This document shows, in pieces, positions 17,625-26,701 of a stretch of DNA of 64,000 bases (positions are counted from its first letter, which is position 1; every line of letters starts with the position of its first letter). The translations under genes were made by a program, and so were the position numbers. Source of the stretch: Brevibacillus fluminis (lineage in GTDB: Bacteria > Bacillota > Bacilli > Brevibacillales > Brevibacillaceae). The notes under the pieces were generated by a model. It was not told the DNA's origin and did no database searches. It worked only from the letters and a program-made list of their open reading frames with translations. The stretch lies in assembly GCF_003710825.1 (NCBI RefSeq), contig NZ_RHHQ01000007.1, forward strand, positions 248,001 through 312,000, read 5' to 3'.

Positions 17625-20600
17625 ATGAAAGCACTTGTCAGAGAACATATCCAACAGCTTGACGTATCGCAGGGCGGCGGGATCGTCAGCGAAAAAATCC
17701 GCGTCCAGACCATCGATAACCCGATGCTCGTAATCGGAATCGGCGGAACGGGGATCGATGCGCTGCTGCGTTTGAAATACCAAATCAACAGAAGGTTCAA
17801 ACTGCCAGAAGATCCATTATCGAGAAAGAAAAAAGAGAAGCCGGACAATATTGAATTCATTGCGTTCGAGACGAACGAGCATGACCGCAACAAGCGCTAC
17901 AAAGGTATCGGCCTCGATCCGATCACGGAATTCGTGCTCTTGTCCAATCCAGAGATCGGCGGCGTGCTGCAAAACCGCAGCATTTTGGAGCCGTATATCA
18001 CCGAGTGGCTCTCCCCTGAACTGAGTATCACCGACGGGATCAGCGGCGCATCGGGCGTGCGGCAGGCAGGCCGCCTGTTAATGTTTACCAAAATTACACA
18101 AGTGGTGCAAACCATCGAGAAGAAAATCAAGACGCTGACCGAGGGCACGAACAAAAAGCTGATGGTTTTCATACTGACTGGATTGTCCGGGGGGACGGGG
18201 AGCGGCTGTTTCCTCGATATCGCCTATATCGTTCGCGGGATTTTGGAGAAGGAATTCGGTAGCGCCGGCGTGGACCGCGTCAATACGCTCGGCTACGTAT
18301 TCACGCCTGATGTCAACCTGTCCAACAAGAGCCTGAGCACGCATACGCGCGATTACATCGCGAAGAACGGTTATGCCGCTCTGAAAGAGCTGGATTACTG
18401 GATGAACGTGGACGAGCGGATGGAACGGTTCAAGCAGCAGTACGGCAACTTGCTGTCCGTCAATTCGCCGATGCCGCCATTTAACCTGTGTCACCTGATT
18501 TCGGCAACCAATTTGGAAGGCAAGCCGCTTGAGAACGCATATGACTACTGCATGAATGTAACGGCTGAAAATATCACCAACTTCATGGCGAATGAAGAAA
18601 AGCAGTCCGGCGAGGAATTTGCCATCCATGACTACATCAGCAACATTCGGACGAACATCAACCAGATGCCGAAAGCTTATGCAGCCAACTATCAGTACAA
18701 CGTCATCGGTGCGTCCTCCGCGGTGCTTCCGATCGAGGAGATCACGACCTATTTGGCGTATCGCCTGTTCAAAAAAATGGAAAAAATGTTTACGGTCGCG
18801 CCGACACAGGAAGATGCGGAGAAATTCGCCCGCAAGCTGGGCATCGACATCGACACCGTTGCCCGCAAATTCGAGGAGCGCGTGCCGGAGCCGATTCCAG
18901 GCTACGAGAACAGCGAGCGCCTCGCCTACAACAACGTAATCAAGCAGCAGTTGGTCAGCATCGACAACGAGCTGGAGCAAGGCTACCTGGCCAAAGCGCG
19001 CGAAGCCTACATCAAGTGCAAAAAGCAGCACCCGGGCGAATTGGTGGAGACGTTCTCCGAAATGATCGCCAAAGTGTTTCTGCATCCGGAGCAAGGCCCG
19101 TTCTATGCGTCGCGCCTGATCCATTCTGACAAAGGCTTCTGCCTGCTGAAAATGATTTCTTCCTATATTGAAAGCTTGAAGGTCAATCTGGACGGCTTTC
19201 CACGCGAGATCGATGGTGCGCGCGAAAATGCCAACGAAAAGCTCGGCGACGCCCGCAGCGCATTTATCTCCAAGGAGAAGAAGAAAAACGCCTACATCGA
19301 AGCAAAGATTCATGAATACCAGCTTCACGCCGATCAGGAAAAAATCGAGCAGATGATCGAGTTTTACGAGGATTTGTACCGCCTCTTAAACGATGAGAAC
19401 AACCGGATTTACAACGTGTTCTCCGAAATTCTCAATGCGCTGAACCAAATTTTTGACAAAAACGGCGACATCCTGATCAACGGTGAGGAAGAGACCGACA
19501 AGACCGGCAACAAAACTTATTACTGGAACATCGTCAACGTGCCTGATATCGCCGGAGTGATCAGCAAGTTCATGGACAATAAGAGCACCGACGATTTGAT
19601 CCGCGAGTTCACCGGTTTGCTTCTGAAACGTTCTGACAAGTGGGTTCGCGAGCAAGAGGTCGATATCATCAATGAGATCTCCGACTTTTTGAGCGACGAA
19701 TTCGGCGACTTGATCACCAAATCGATGGAAGAGTTTTTGCAAATCAAATATGGACAGGATGAAACAATCGAACGAATCATCGAGCGCAAAATCGCCAACA
19801 AGCTGGACGAGGAAGCGATTCCGGTATTCCATCTGAGCAACAGCGTTGGCAACCTGCACTTCCCGTCATGGGGCTTCGTGTCCGTTCCGGTGAAGGCGCC
19901 TGGCATTTTGAAGGGGATCAAAAACTATCAGAACACCTCGATCAGCGGCTCGCGTTTCACCGTGAAGGAGAGCGAGGTCAAAAACCGGATCTTCTGGCTG
20001 AATACGAAAAACGGGGTACCGCTCTTTGTCTATACACCACTCAGAGTGTACGAGGAGAGCTACGAACGGACGATCCTCGAAAGAGAAGGGATCGGCCGCC
20101 ATCTGGTGCAAACGGAGAAAAACAACTGGGCGTACTTGCCATCGCCAATCCCGGAAAAATCATGGGGCGAGACATACAGCAACAATCGCGTCCAGGCGTA
20201 CAACACGCGCATTCGCCAGCTGTTCGTACGCGCGCTTTCGTTCGGCTGCATCGTGGAGAAGAATGCCGATAGCAAGACGAGCAGCCGCTACGAATGTATT
20301 GGAACGAAGCCGTTTGATCTGCAGGCGGTGCTTAGCAAATACAAGCTGCAAGCAGGGCAATCTGCGCAAACAAAGCCGAACCCAGGCGAAACCAAGCGCT
20401 GCTTGGATGAGCTGAAAGGATTGCTTGTGGGCGGCCTGGAACGAGTGCTGGTCCGCGACATTTTCGGCAGCGTCAATGAAGAGATGGCGCAGGAAAACTT
20501 GATCCGCACCCCTGAATTGATCAAGCTGGTGAGCGAAGAAGTGGAAAAATACGCGGCCATCCAAAGCAAGATTGATGAGCTGGAAGCAACGCTCGCTACG

Positions 20601-21023
20601 ATGAAGGGCGAGGAAGCGCTGCTTGATCAGTTCGTCGAGGTCATGTATACCGGCACCATCTGCAAAAAAGGAGCGCTGTACGTCTACGACAAGGATGAAG
20701 AGGAAGATGCATGGGAGCCGTTCGTCAACTTGATGAAGGTGAACAAGTGGATCGAATTCGCGATCTATGAAAAAATGCGCGAACTGGAGCCGAAGCATTT
20801 GAACCTGTTGTCCCGCAAAGCGACGAAGCGCAGCAACGAGCTGACGAATCAGGAAGATACGCAACAATTGGTCGCCAAGCTCGAAGAACTGGCAGCCGCT
20901 TTCCAAAAAGGCAAAAACGATCTGGAATACGACCGTGACGACCTGATCAATGGCGAGGAAGTGTACCAGTTCTATAAAAACGCCTGGTCCAAGCTGAACA
21001 ACATGCTGCAGACGCTGAAGTAG
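17625..21023 (+). CDS. Large tubulin-like GTPase (Tubulin_2 type)
   Basis: 1132 residues. The N-terminal third carries tubulin/FtsZ-type motifs: VIGIGGTGIDAL near residue 35 (first phosphate loop) and LSGGTGSGC near residue 188, which matches the GGGTGSG tubulin signature except for the first Gly. This resembles the Pfam Tubulin_2 family, known from genome neighbourhoods with vWA proteins and GTPases. The remaining 700 or so residues are mainly helical and charged, with possible coiled coils, much longer than FtsZ (about 380). It probably binds GTP and may polymerise. It is cytoplasmic. Polymer formation is inferred from the family, not seen. Confidence 0.85.
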   Translation: MKALVREHIQQLDVSQGGGIVSEKIRVQTIDNPMLVIGIGGTGIDALLRLKYQINRRFKLPEDPLSRKKKEKPDNIEFIAFETNEHDRNKRYKGIGLDPITEFVLLSNPEIGGVLQNRSILEPYITEWLSPELSITDGISGASGVRQAGRLLMFTKITQVVQTIEKKIKTLTEGTNKKLMVFILTGLSGGTGSGCFLDIAYIVRGILEKEFGSAGVDRVNTLGYVFTPDVNLSNKSLSTHTRDYIAKNGYAALKELDYWMNVDERMERFKQQYGNLLSVNSPMPPFNLCHLISATNLEGKPLENAYDYCMNVTAENITNFMANEEKQSGEEFAIHDYISNIRTNINQMPKAYAANYQYNVIGASSAVLPIEEITTYLAYRLFKKMEKMFTVAPTQEDAEKFARKLGIDIDTVARKFEERVPEPIPGYENSERLAYNNVIKQQLVSIDNELEQGYLAKAREAYIKCKKQHPGELVETFSEMIAKVFLHPEQGPFYASRLIHSDKGFCLLKMISSYIESLKVNLDGFPREIDGARENANEKLGDARSAFISKEKKKNAYIEAKIHEYQLHADQEKIEQMIEFYEDLYRLLNDENNRIYNVFSEILNALNQIFDKNGDILINGEEETDKTGNKTYYWNIVNVPDIAGVISKFMDNKSTDDLIREFTGLLLKRSDKWVREQEVDIINEISDFLSDEFGDLITKSMEEFLQIKYGQDETIERIIERKIANKLDEEAIPVFHLSNSVGNLHFPSWGFVSVPVKAPGILKGIKNYQNTSISGSRFTVKESEVKNRIFWLNTKNGVPLFVYTPLRVYEESYERTILEREGIGRHLVQTEKNNWAYLPSPIPEKSWGETYSNNRVQAYNTRIRQLFVRALSFGCIVEKNADSKTSSRYECIGTKPFDLQAVLSKYKLQAGQSAQTKPNPGETKRCLDELKGLLVGGLERVLVRDIFGSVNEEMAQENLIRTPELIKLVSEEVEKYAAIQSKIDELEATLATMKGEEALLDQFVEVMYTGTICKKGALYVYDKDEEEDAWEPFVNLMKVNKWIEFAIYEKMRELEPKHLNLLSRKATKRSNELTNQEDTQQLVAKLEELAAAFQKGKNDLEYDRDDLINGEEVYQFYKNAWSKLNNMLQTLK

Positions 21024-21080
21024 GGCGGCTCGGAAACGCAAGCGAGATCAAATGCAATGTCGTAATTTTACGGAGGAACG

Positions 21081-23441
21081 ATGAGGGAATTGGTAAATCA
21101 GTTCGCACATGATTACGTGCTCGATTTGGAACGGCGCGTATATAGCGGTGATGAGCAGCGGCGTCTGAACAACCCCGTGGTCTTCCTCTTTGTCGGGGAT
21201 AAAAGCCTTGAGGCGCTCGTGGCCATCCACGAGCTGAACAGGCGGAAGTGGAGCAATAGCGCGAGCGTTGCCTATGTTCATGCATACACAGCGGAGACGT
21301 CCGAACGCGAGCATGTGTACAGCTTTCGGCTGCCGCGCCCGGATGCGGATAAAAAGACGATCCGCAAAGAATTGCACCAGCAGTTTTATCAGGACGAAGC
21401 GGGGCGTTATGAGCTGAACCGCCTCTACAGGCAGGTGAGCAGCTGGATTGGTGAGCACGGCACCGCCTTTGCATCGTTTCAAAAAATTAACATCGCCGTC
21501 GTGACGAGAGTGGACGACGTAAGCAACGTGCTCCTCCCCGAGCTCACCTTGCTTGCCAAAAGCATTTTTCAAGAGTCATTTAAAAACGTGCAGATCGACT
21601 TGTACGCGCTGATCAAGGAAAAGAGCGAAAGCGGCGAATTCGGTTACGCCGCCTCGCTCGGGATCAGCTTTTTGCAGGAGCTGGACCGTTACCAAAATGC
21701 GGACTTTACCTTCCGCGCGGATTTGCAGGTGACGGAGGACAAAATCAAGCTTCCCGTTGAGCATGCGGGAGGACCGTTGTTTTCGCTGGCCTATCTGCTC
21801 GGTGATAAAAACGAGCGGGGTGTGCTTTCAGCAAGCAGCATGAAGGAAAATTACGAGCTGATCAGCAACCTCAACCTGCTGAAAAACAGACAGTACAATC
21901 TGCAGGAGAGCGAGCTTCCTTTCAGTGGCAAAAACGAGGGGTACAACGAAGCACAGTTTATCCGCAACATTATGTCGGGCACGACCAAAAATGCGTATGC
22001 ATCGGCTGGTTTCGCCAAGGTGTCGCGTCCCAGCAAACAAATTGCATTCACTGTGCTCGCCGCCTATTACTCGCAATTTCTCCATCGCTTGCAGAAGGTG
22101 GCGACAGCAGACAAGCGTGACATCCTTGCCTTGCTTGCTTTGGATGCTGCTTCTTTGCAAAAAAAGGTAATCGGCATGCTGCCGGAGGAAAGCAGGCTGG
22201 AAGGTCTGCACAGCCTGATGTCGGATCGCGTCAGCTTTGGCGAGCTCAAGGAAATGACCCTGCAGGAAGCTGAGGAAGCGCTCTACCGCGATGGCAGCCA
22301 GCGTTTTTTTGTCAGCCATTTCGTTCAGCCGGCGCTCGAGCGGTTGGCGGAGCAGCGAATCGGTGATCAATTGTCTGCCCTCCTAAACCGCAATGTGATC
22401 GAAAATGAAGCGTATGGTTTTTACCATGCCTATACCTGGACCTCGGACAGTGAACAAGGCATCGCAGGGGAGCTGCATCGTCTGGTGAAAGATACGAACC
22501 GGCAGTTGGATGCGGCGAAGGCAGAGCTGGCGGACGTCTATCGGCAGCGGGCCTGGGAGCAGCCGTTCAAAAAAGGCGGACTCTTCACGTCAGACAAGGA
22601 ACGGGTCAAGAGCTTCATCCGTTACTTTTTTGAATACGTCTATGGGAAAAAATACGAGATTCTCGGCTTGGAAATACAGCTGCAGCTATTGCAGCAGCAG
22701 ATCGGGGCACTGGAGGAAATCCATGCGCGCATCGGTAAAAAGATTGTGGAGCTGAATGAGACCGAGCGGCTGCTACATGCGCTGGCGCAAGAGTCCCTCA
22801 GCGAAACGACAGACGGCTTCGGTAAAAATATGAAAGAATATTACACCGGCGTCGTTGCAGCTGTCATGCAGGAGCAAGAAGCCAAGCGCGGTCAGCGCTT
22901 TGTGTTCGAAGACCGTTTTCTGGGTAGTCCGGTACGGATGTTGACATCCAGCATGAGCGAGCTGATTTCCCGTTTCATCGAAGTGTGCCGAAGCGTCATT
23001 TTACCGAGCGAGCCGTTCCAGCTTTTATTTGAAGAAGAACTGCTGCGGCGCGCTAATGTGGCCGGTCATTTTGAGCAGCGCGAAATTTTGTCCAAAGAGA
23101 GCTTGTTTAAAGAGCTGTATCATGCGCTTGAGGACAACGCGGCAATCCATATCGAAGTTTTCCATTATGCCCAAAAGCACCGCTATGAGGAAACCTACTT
23201 TTTTGCCGATTTTTCCAGCGAGTTCATCCGCTTTGCATTCGATTATGACAAAGGAACGCGGACCTACAAGCTGGGGTGCATCCATGAAAAGAGAAGCAGC
23301 GGCATTGAAAAAATGAAGCTGATGGGTGGCTTCCACATGGATGACTTGATGTATGTGCGAAACGGTAGGAAGTATTATGACTCGTACGTAGCAAATGGCT
23401 ATCAATTTCATGGAGAGACGCCTGAGCGAGATCGTTTCTGA
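21081..23441 (+). CDS. Probable degenerate tubulin-like paralogue
   Basis: 786 residues. By eye the N-terminal third lines up with the preceding gene. NPVVFLFVGDKSLEALVAI (about residues 31-49) matches NPMLVIGIGGTGIDALLRL, and INIAVVTRVDDVSNVLLPEL (about 137-156) matches the tubulin signature region. NAYASAGFAKVSRPSKQI matches AYAANYQYNVIGASSAVL. The two glycine-rich phosphate loops are lost (VGDKSLEA and RVDDVSN), so GTP hydrolysis is unlikely. A long helical C-terminal part follows. A partner or cap for the active tubulin-like protein is the simplest idea. The start has GGAGG. Without an alignment program the homology is a hypothesis. Confidence 0.6.
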   Translation: MRELVNQFAHDYVLDLERRVYSGDEQRRLNNPVVFLFVGDKSLEALVAIHELNRRKWSNSASVAYVHAYTAETSEREHVYSFRLPRPDADKKTIRKELHQQFYQDEAGRYELNRLYRQVSSWIGEHGTAFASFQKINIAVVTRVDDVSNVLLPELTLLAKSIFQESFKNVQIDLYALIKEKSESGEFGYAASLGISFLQELDRYQNADFTFRADLQVTEDKIKLPVEHAGGPLFSLAYLLGDKNERGVLSASSMKENYELISNLNLLKNRQYNLQESELPFSGKNEGYNEAQFIRNIMSGTTKNAYASAGFAKVSRPSKQIAFTVLAAYYSQFLHRLQKVATADKRDILALLALDAASLQKKVIGMLPEESRLEGLHSLMSDRVSFGELKEMTLQEAEEALYRDGSQRFFVSHFVQPALERLAEQRIGDQLSALLNRNVIENEAYGFYHAYTWTSDSEQGIAGELHRLVKDTNRQLDAAKAELADVYRQRAWEQPFKKGGLFTSDKERVKSFIRYFFEYVYGKKYEILGLEIQLQLLQQQIGALEEIHARIGKKIVELNETERLLHALAQESLSETTDGFGKNMKEYYTGVVAAVMQEQEAKRGQRFVFEDRFLGSPVRMLTSSMSELISRFIEVCRSVILPSEPFQLLFEEELLRRANVAGHFEQREILSKESLFKELYHALEDNAAIHIEVFHYAQKHRYEETYFFADFSSEFIRFAFDYDKGTRTYKLGCIHEKRSSGIEKMKLMGGFHMDDLMYVRNGRKYYDSYVANGYQFHGETPERDRF

Positions 23442-23477
23442 AGTTGACCATTTGCGAGAAAGAAAGGATGCATCGGC

Positions 23478-24758
23478 ATGAGTCGAAGAAAAATCAATCT
23501 GCTCCTCCTGATCCTTAGCATGGTAGGTGGGGCAGTTGGCTTTTTGGTTGGCGAATACTTGTTGGCAGAGTATGAAAACCAACTGCCCCAATGGCTGTTA
23601 ATGGGCCTTTATTTTGGGCAATATGCGTTATTCGTCGGTCTTGGCTGTCTGTTGGCCGAAATGATCTCCCCTCAATTGAACGGACTTGGCTGGAAACAGC
23701 GCTATCTCGGCTTTTCCTGGAAAATGCTTGTGCCGAGTACTTTGGTGATGCTGTTTGTGGCAGGCTCCCTGTTCCAGCTGATCTATGGCATGAACATTGG
23801 AGGGGTGAAACCGGCTTCCGCCGATGATGTCATCATGGTTCTGGACATATCGGACAGCATGAGCCAGACCGACCCGAATCGCCAGCTGTTCAGTGCGGCA
23901 GCTGACGTGATTCGTAACATGGACGATGACAAGCGTGTAGGAATCATCGTTTTTAATGATCAGGCAACCATCCTACAGCCGCTGACGAACGTTTCGTCAC
24001 AAAAAGTAAAAGATCACATCATTGCCTTGCTGAAAAATTACCAGGCTCCAGCTGGCGGCACCAATATCGGCGAGGCGCTTTCGACAGCGATGGAGCACAT
24101 GAAGCAGATGAACAGCACTCGCAGCATGCTGATTCTGATGTCGGATGGCTATAGCCAAGTGGATCTTGCGACCGCCCTGGCGCCGTATCAGCAAAATCAT
24201 GTGGCGATCAATACGGTTGGAATCAGCAATGTGGAAGCCGATGCGACCAATTTGCTGAAAAATATCGCCGAGCAAACGGATGGAACGTATTACAGCGTCG
24301 AAAACGCCAATGAGCTTTCTGCCATCTTCCACAAAATTTATTTGTTGAATAACCGTGACCAGCACCTTGTTGGTGAAAGGGTAGGTGCGGCAGCGGACAG
24401 CACGGTGTATGCCGTCCTGCGAGTGTTCTTTTTAACACTCATCGGCGGATTGGTTGGTCTGTCGCTTGGCCTGTTTTTTGACAATAAACATTTGGCGAAA
24501 AGCTTTCTCGCAGGCGGACTGGTTTCGGGCTTGCTGGCCGGCTTAATTCTGGAGCTTGGACTCGGCCATTCGGCTTTCACTGATATACTGGTGCGACTTA
24601 TTGCTGCTATTGTCATGGCGGCAGTGCTCGCCATCTTCACTGCGATTATGCCAGTGCAGGAAAGAAGTTTGACTGCAGGCAGCTTCAGCAGGAGCCGAAA
24701 CGTCGGAGAGAAGACATTCACCGACCGAAAGGCAAGCGGGAAGCGCTTTGACATGTAG
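23478..24758 (+). CDS. Polytopic membrane protein with a vWA domain
   Basis: 426 residues. Three N-terminal membrane helices (about 7-30, 38-60 and 75-98) precede a vWA domain (about 115-290) with an intact MIDAS: LDISDSMS, a Thr in AGGTNIGEAL and an Asp in LILMSDGYS. Three more helices follow (about 312-395), and the end is basic and cytoplasmic. With an odd number of N-terminal helices, the vWA domain could lie on either side; the basic N-terminus suggests it is outside. It is the second vWA protein of the operon and a likely membrane anchor for it. Confidence 0.82.
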   Translation: MSRRKINLLLLILSMVGGAVGFLVGEYLLAEYENQLPQWLLMGLYFGQYALFVGLGCLLAEMISPQLNGLGWKQRYLGFSWKMLVPSTLVMLFVAGSLFQLIYGMNIGGVKPASADDVIMVLDISDSMSQTDPNRQLFSAAADVIRNMDDDKRVGIIVFNDQATILQPLTNVSSQKVKDHIIALLKNYQAPAGGTNIGEALSTAMEHMKQMNSTRSMLILMSDGYSQVDLATALAPYQQNHVAINTVGISNVEADATNLLKNIAEQTDGTYYSVENANELSAIFHKIYLLNNRDQHLVGERVGAAADSTVYAVLRVFFLTLIGGLVGLSLGLFFDNKHLAKSFLAGGLVSGLLAGLILELGLGHSAFTDILVRLIAAIVMAAVLAIFTAIMPVQERSLTAGSFSRSRNVGEKTFTDRKASGKRFDM

Positions 24759-24776
24759 GGGTAGGAGTCGAGTGGA

Positions 24777-25421
24777 ATGACTGTGAATTGGATGGAAGAA
24801 ACAAACCCTGACCGTTTTATCCGAAATGTCGCGTTTGAGCTTCATGACAATCAGGCGTTGATCACCTGGCATTGGCCGGACGGGATTCCGTGCGTCTATA
24901 TCTACAAGGCGCTCCCCGGGGTCCCCGTTGTTCCGAACGAGCTGCCTTTACAGCAGCTGCGGCTTTACACCAGGGAAGAGTACAAGGCGCATACTGGCTA
25001 CAGGGAACGGGTAGAGGGAATCGGCCGTTACGAGTACCACATCTTCCCATGTGTACTGGACGCGGGCAAACCGGTTCTGCTGGCGCAGGCAAACGGTGAG
25101 AACAGCATCGTGGTCAGCACTGGCCGAGCCCGGATACAGTATTCGATCAAGCAAAGAAAGCAGCTATTCGGCAAGTACCAATCCGTGCAAATTCAGATTT
25201 TCACCGAAACGTTCGTCGCGCGAGACGTCCTCTGCTATGTGAAAAAAGAGGGGGCAATGCCGGCGAAAAAGGACGACGGGACACGCTACGATTTTCTGGA
25301 TGATTTCGAACCGGGTACAACGATCCTGCCTGAGATCGAGATCAAAAAAACGGAATACATCCGTCTCTTTTTGACAGACGGACAAAAGTACGGCGAGCTG
25401 TATGAATTGATTCCCAAATAG
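24777..25421 (+). CDS. Beta-rich protein of unknown function in the tubulin-like operon
   Basis: 214 residues. No signal peptide or membrane helix. The predicted structure is almost wholly beta strand (VAFELHDNQALITWHW, YEYHIFPCVL, SVQIQIFTETFVARDVL), consistent with one or two beta-sandwich domains. No conserved catalytic motif is obvious. It lies 18 bases after the membrane vWA gene and 11 bases before the GTPase gene, so it is part of the operon and probably a protein- or ligand-binding adaptor. I do not recognise a named family. Confidence 0.65.
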   Translation: MTVNWMEETNPDRFIRNVAFELHDNQALITWHWPDGIPCVYIYKALPGVPVVPNELPLQQLRLYTREEYKAHTGYRERVEGIGRYEYHIFPCVLDAGKPVLLAQANGENSIVVSTGRARIQYSIKQRKQLFGKYQSVQIQIFTETFVARDVLCYVKKEGAMPAKKDDGTRYDFLDDFEPGTTILPEIEIKKTEYIRLFLTDGQKYGELYELIPK

Positions 25422-25432
25422 GAGGGATGCGC

Positions 25433-26701
25433 ATGTTCACGTTTTTGAAAAGCATCTTCGAAAAAAAACCGATCCCAAAGGAGCGACCTCCTTTTTTTGA
25501 TATTGTTTGTCCGTTATGCTTTTCCAAGTTTTCACCGGAGGATGTCGTCTTCCGCGCCACACACCACCGTAATGACGATGAGGACTATGCGTTGCAGGAA
25601 GATGAAATCCTCAATCATTATCGGGACAAGTTCGGCCTTGATTCGATTGATGAAATCGAAGCGGTACTTGATCCGGAGCTGGTACCGGACGAAAACAAGC
25701 TGTATGTCGACAATGTCTTGGTCGGGTTGACGGACCGCTATGGTATGACTACAAAAAAGCGACTGTGTCCCAAATGCCACAACGAATTGCCGATCACTGC
25801 AGGCAAGGCGCCGAGCAACATCATCTCGATTGTCGGCGCCTCACAGGTAGGCAAATCCGTCTACATGACCTCGTTGATCCATACGCTGCAGAAAATAACA
25901 GCCAGCAATTTTGAAGCGGCTTGCATGCCATTGAATGCCGAAATCAGCCGGAAGTTCCGCGAAAACTATGAGGCGCCGCTGTTTGAGCACGGCAATCTGC
26001 TCGATTCCACCCAGAAGGAAAAGAGGCAGGAGCCTTTTATTTTCCAGTTCATTTTCAAGGATAGCAGCAAAGCGCCGTTGACCCTTGTTTTCTTTGATGT
26101 GGCGGGCGAGGGAATGGTGGATCGCGAGTATTTGGACATTTACGCGGCTCATGTCAAAAATTCATCCGGCATTTTGTTTTTGGTCGATCCATTGCAGATC
26201 AGAACGATCCGTGATCGCATCATGATCAATCTGGGCGACCGGCCAGGCGAATTCACGGCCCGCTATGATGAGCCGCGCGATGTCGTGATTTCGCTGTTCG
26301 AAAACTTCATCGGCTACCAGGAACAGAGCAAAACGAATATTCCAACAGCAGTCGTGCTGACCAAGAGCGACATGCTGCAATCGCTGAAAGACGAGGATGG
26401 CGATTACATCAAGAGCAACAGCAACGTATTCAAAAACGTGGTTCACAAAGAGTTTCTCAACCTAAGCGAATTCGAAAATATTAACGGGGAGGTACGACGC
26501 TTCATCGAGAAGGTGGATCGCCCCTTTAAAGATGCTTTGGAAGTATACTTCACCAATGTCGCGTATTTCGCCGTATCGTCGCTCGGCAGCAATCCTGTCG
26601 ATCAGCGGGTTACCGGAATCGTCACCCCGATTCGCGTCGATGAACCGTTCATCTGGCTGTTACATGAGCTGGACTACGTGGAGGGGAGAGAACAGCATTG
26701 A
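25433..26701 (+). CDS. Zinc-ribbon TRAFAC-type GTPase
   Basis: 422 residues from the ATG at 25433; the ATG at 25427 directly abuts GGAGGG and is less likely. A zinc ribbon split over the first 120 residues has CPLC and CPKC knuckles. The GTPase domain follows: P-loop GASQVGKSV (about 134-142), Walker B FFDVAGEG (about 219-226) and the guanine-specificity motif TKSD (about 308). It is cytoplasmic with no membrane helix. It overlaps the next gene by four bases, which fits a GTPase and GAP1-like protein made together. It is likely a regulatory switch within this system. Confidence 0.85.
   Translation: MFTFLKSIFEKKPIPKERPPFFDIVCPLCFSKFSPEDVVFRATHHRNDDEDYALQEDEILNHYRDKFGLDSIDEIEAVLDPELVPDENKLYVDNVLVGLTDRYGMTTKKRLCPKCHNELPITAGKAPSNIISIVGASQVGKSVYMTSLIHTLQKITASNFEAACMPLNAEISRKFRENYEAPLFEHGNLLDSTQKEKRQEPFIFQFIFKDSSKAPLTLVFFDVAGEGMVDREYLDIYAAHVKNSSGILFLVDPLQIRTIRDRIMINLGDRPGEFTARYDEPRDVVISLFENFIGYQEQSKTNIPTAVVLTKSDMLQSLKDEDGDYIKSNSNVFKNVVHKEFLNLSEFENINGEVRRFIEKVDRPFKDALEVYFTNVAYFAVSSLGSNPVDQRVTGIVTPIRVDEPFIWLLHELDYVEGREQH

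Noticed and set aside
18078..19328. Long minus-strand frame of 416 codons
   Set aside because: Antisense to the tubulin-like gene, with no ribosome site and no domain; shadow frame.
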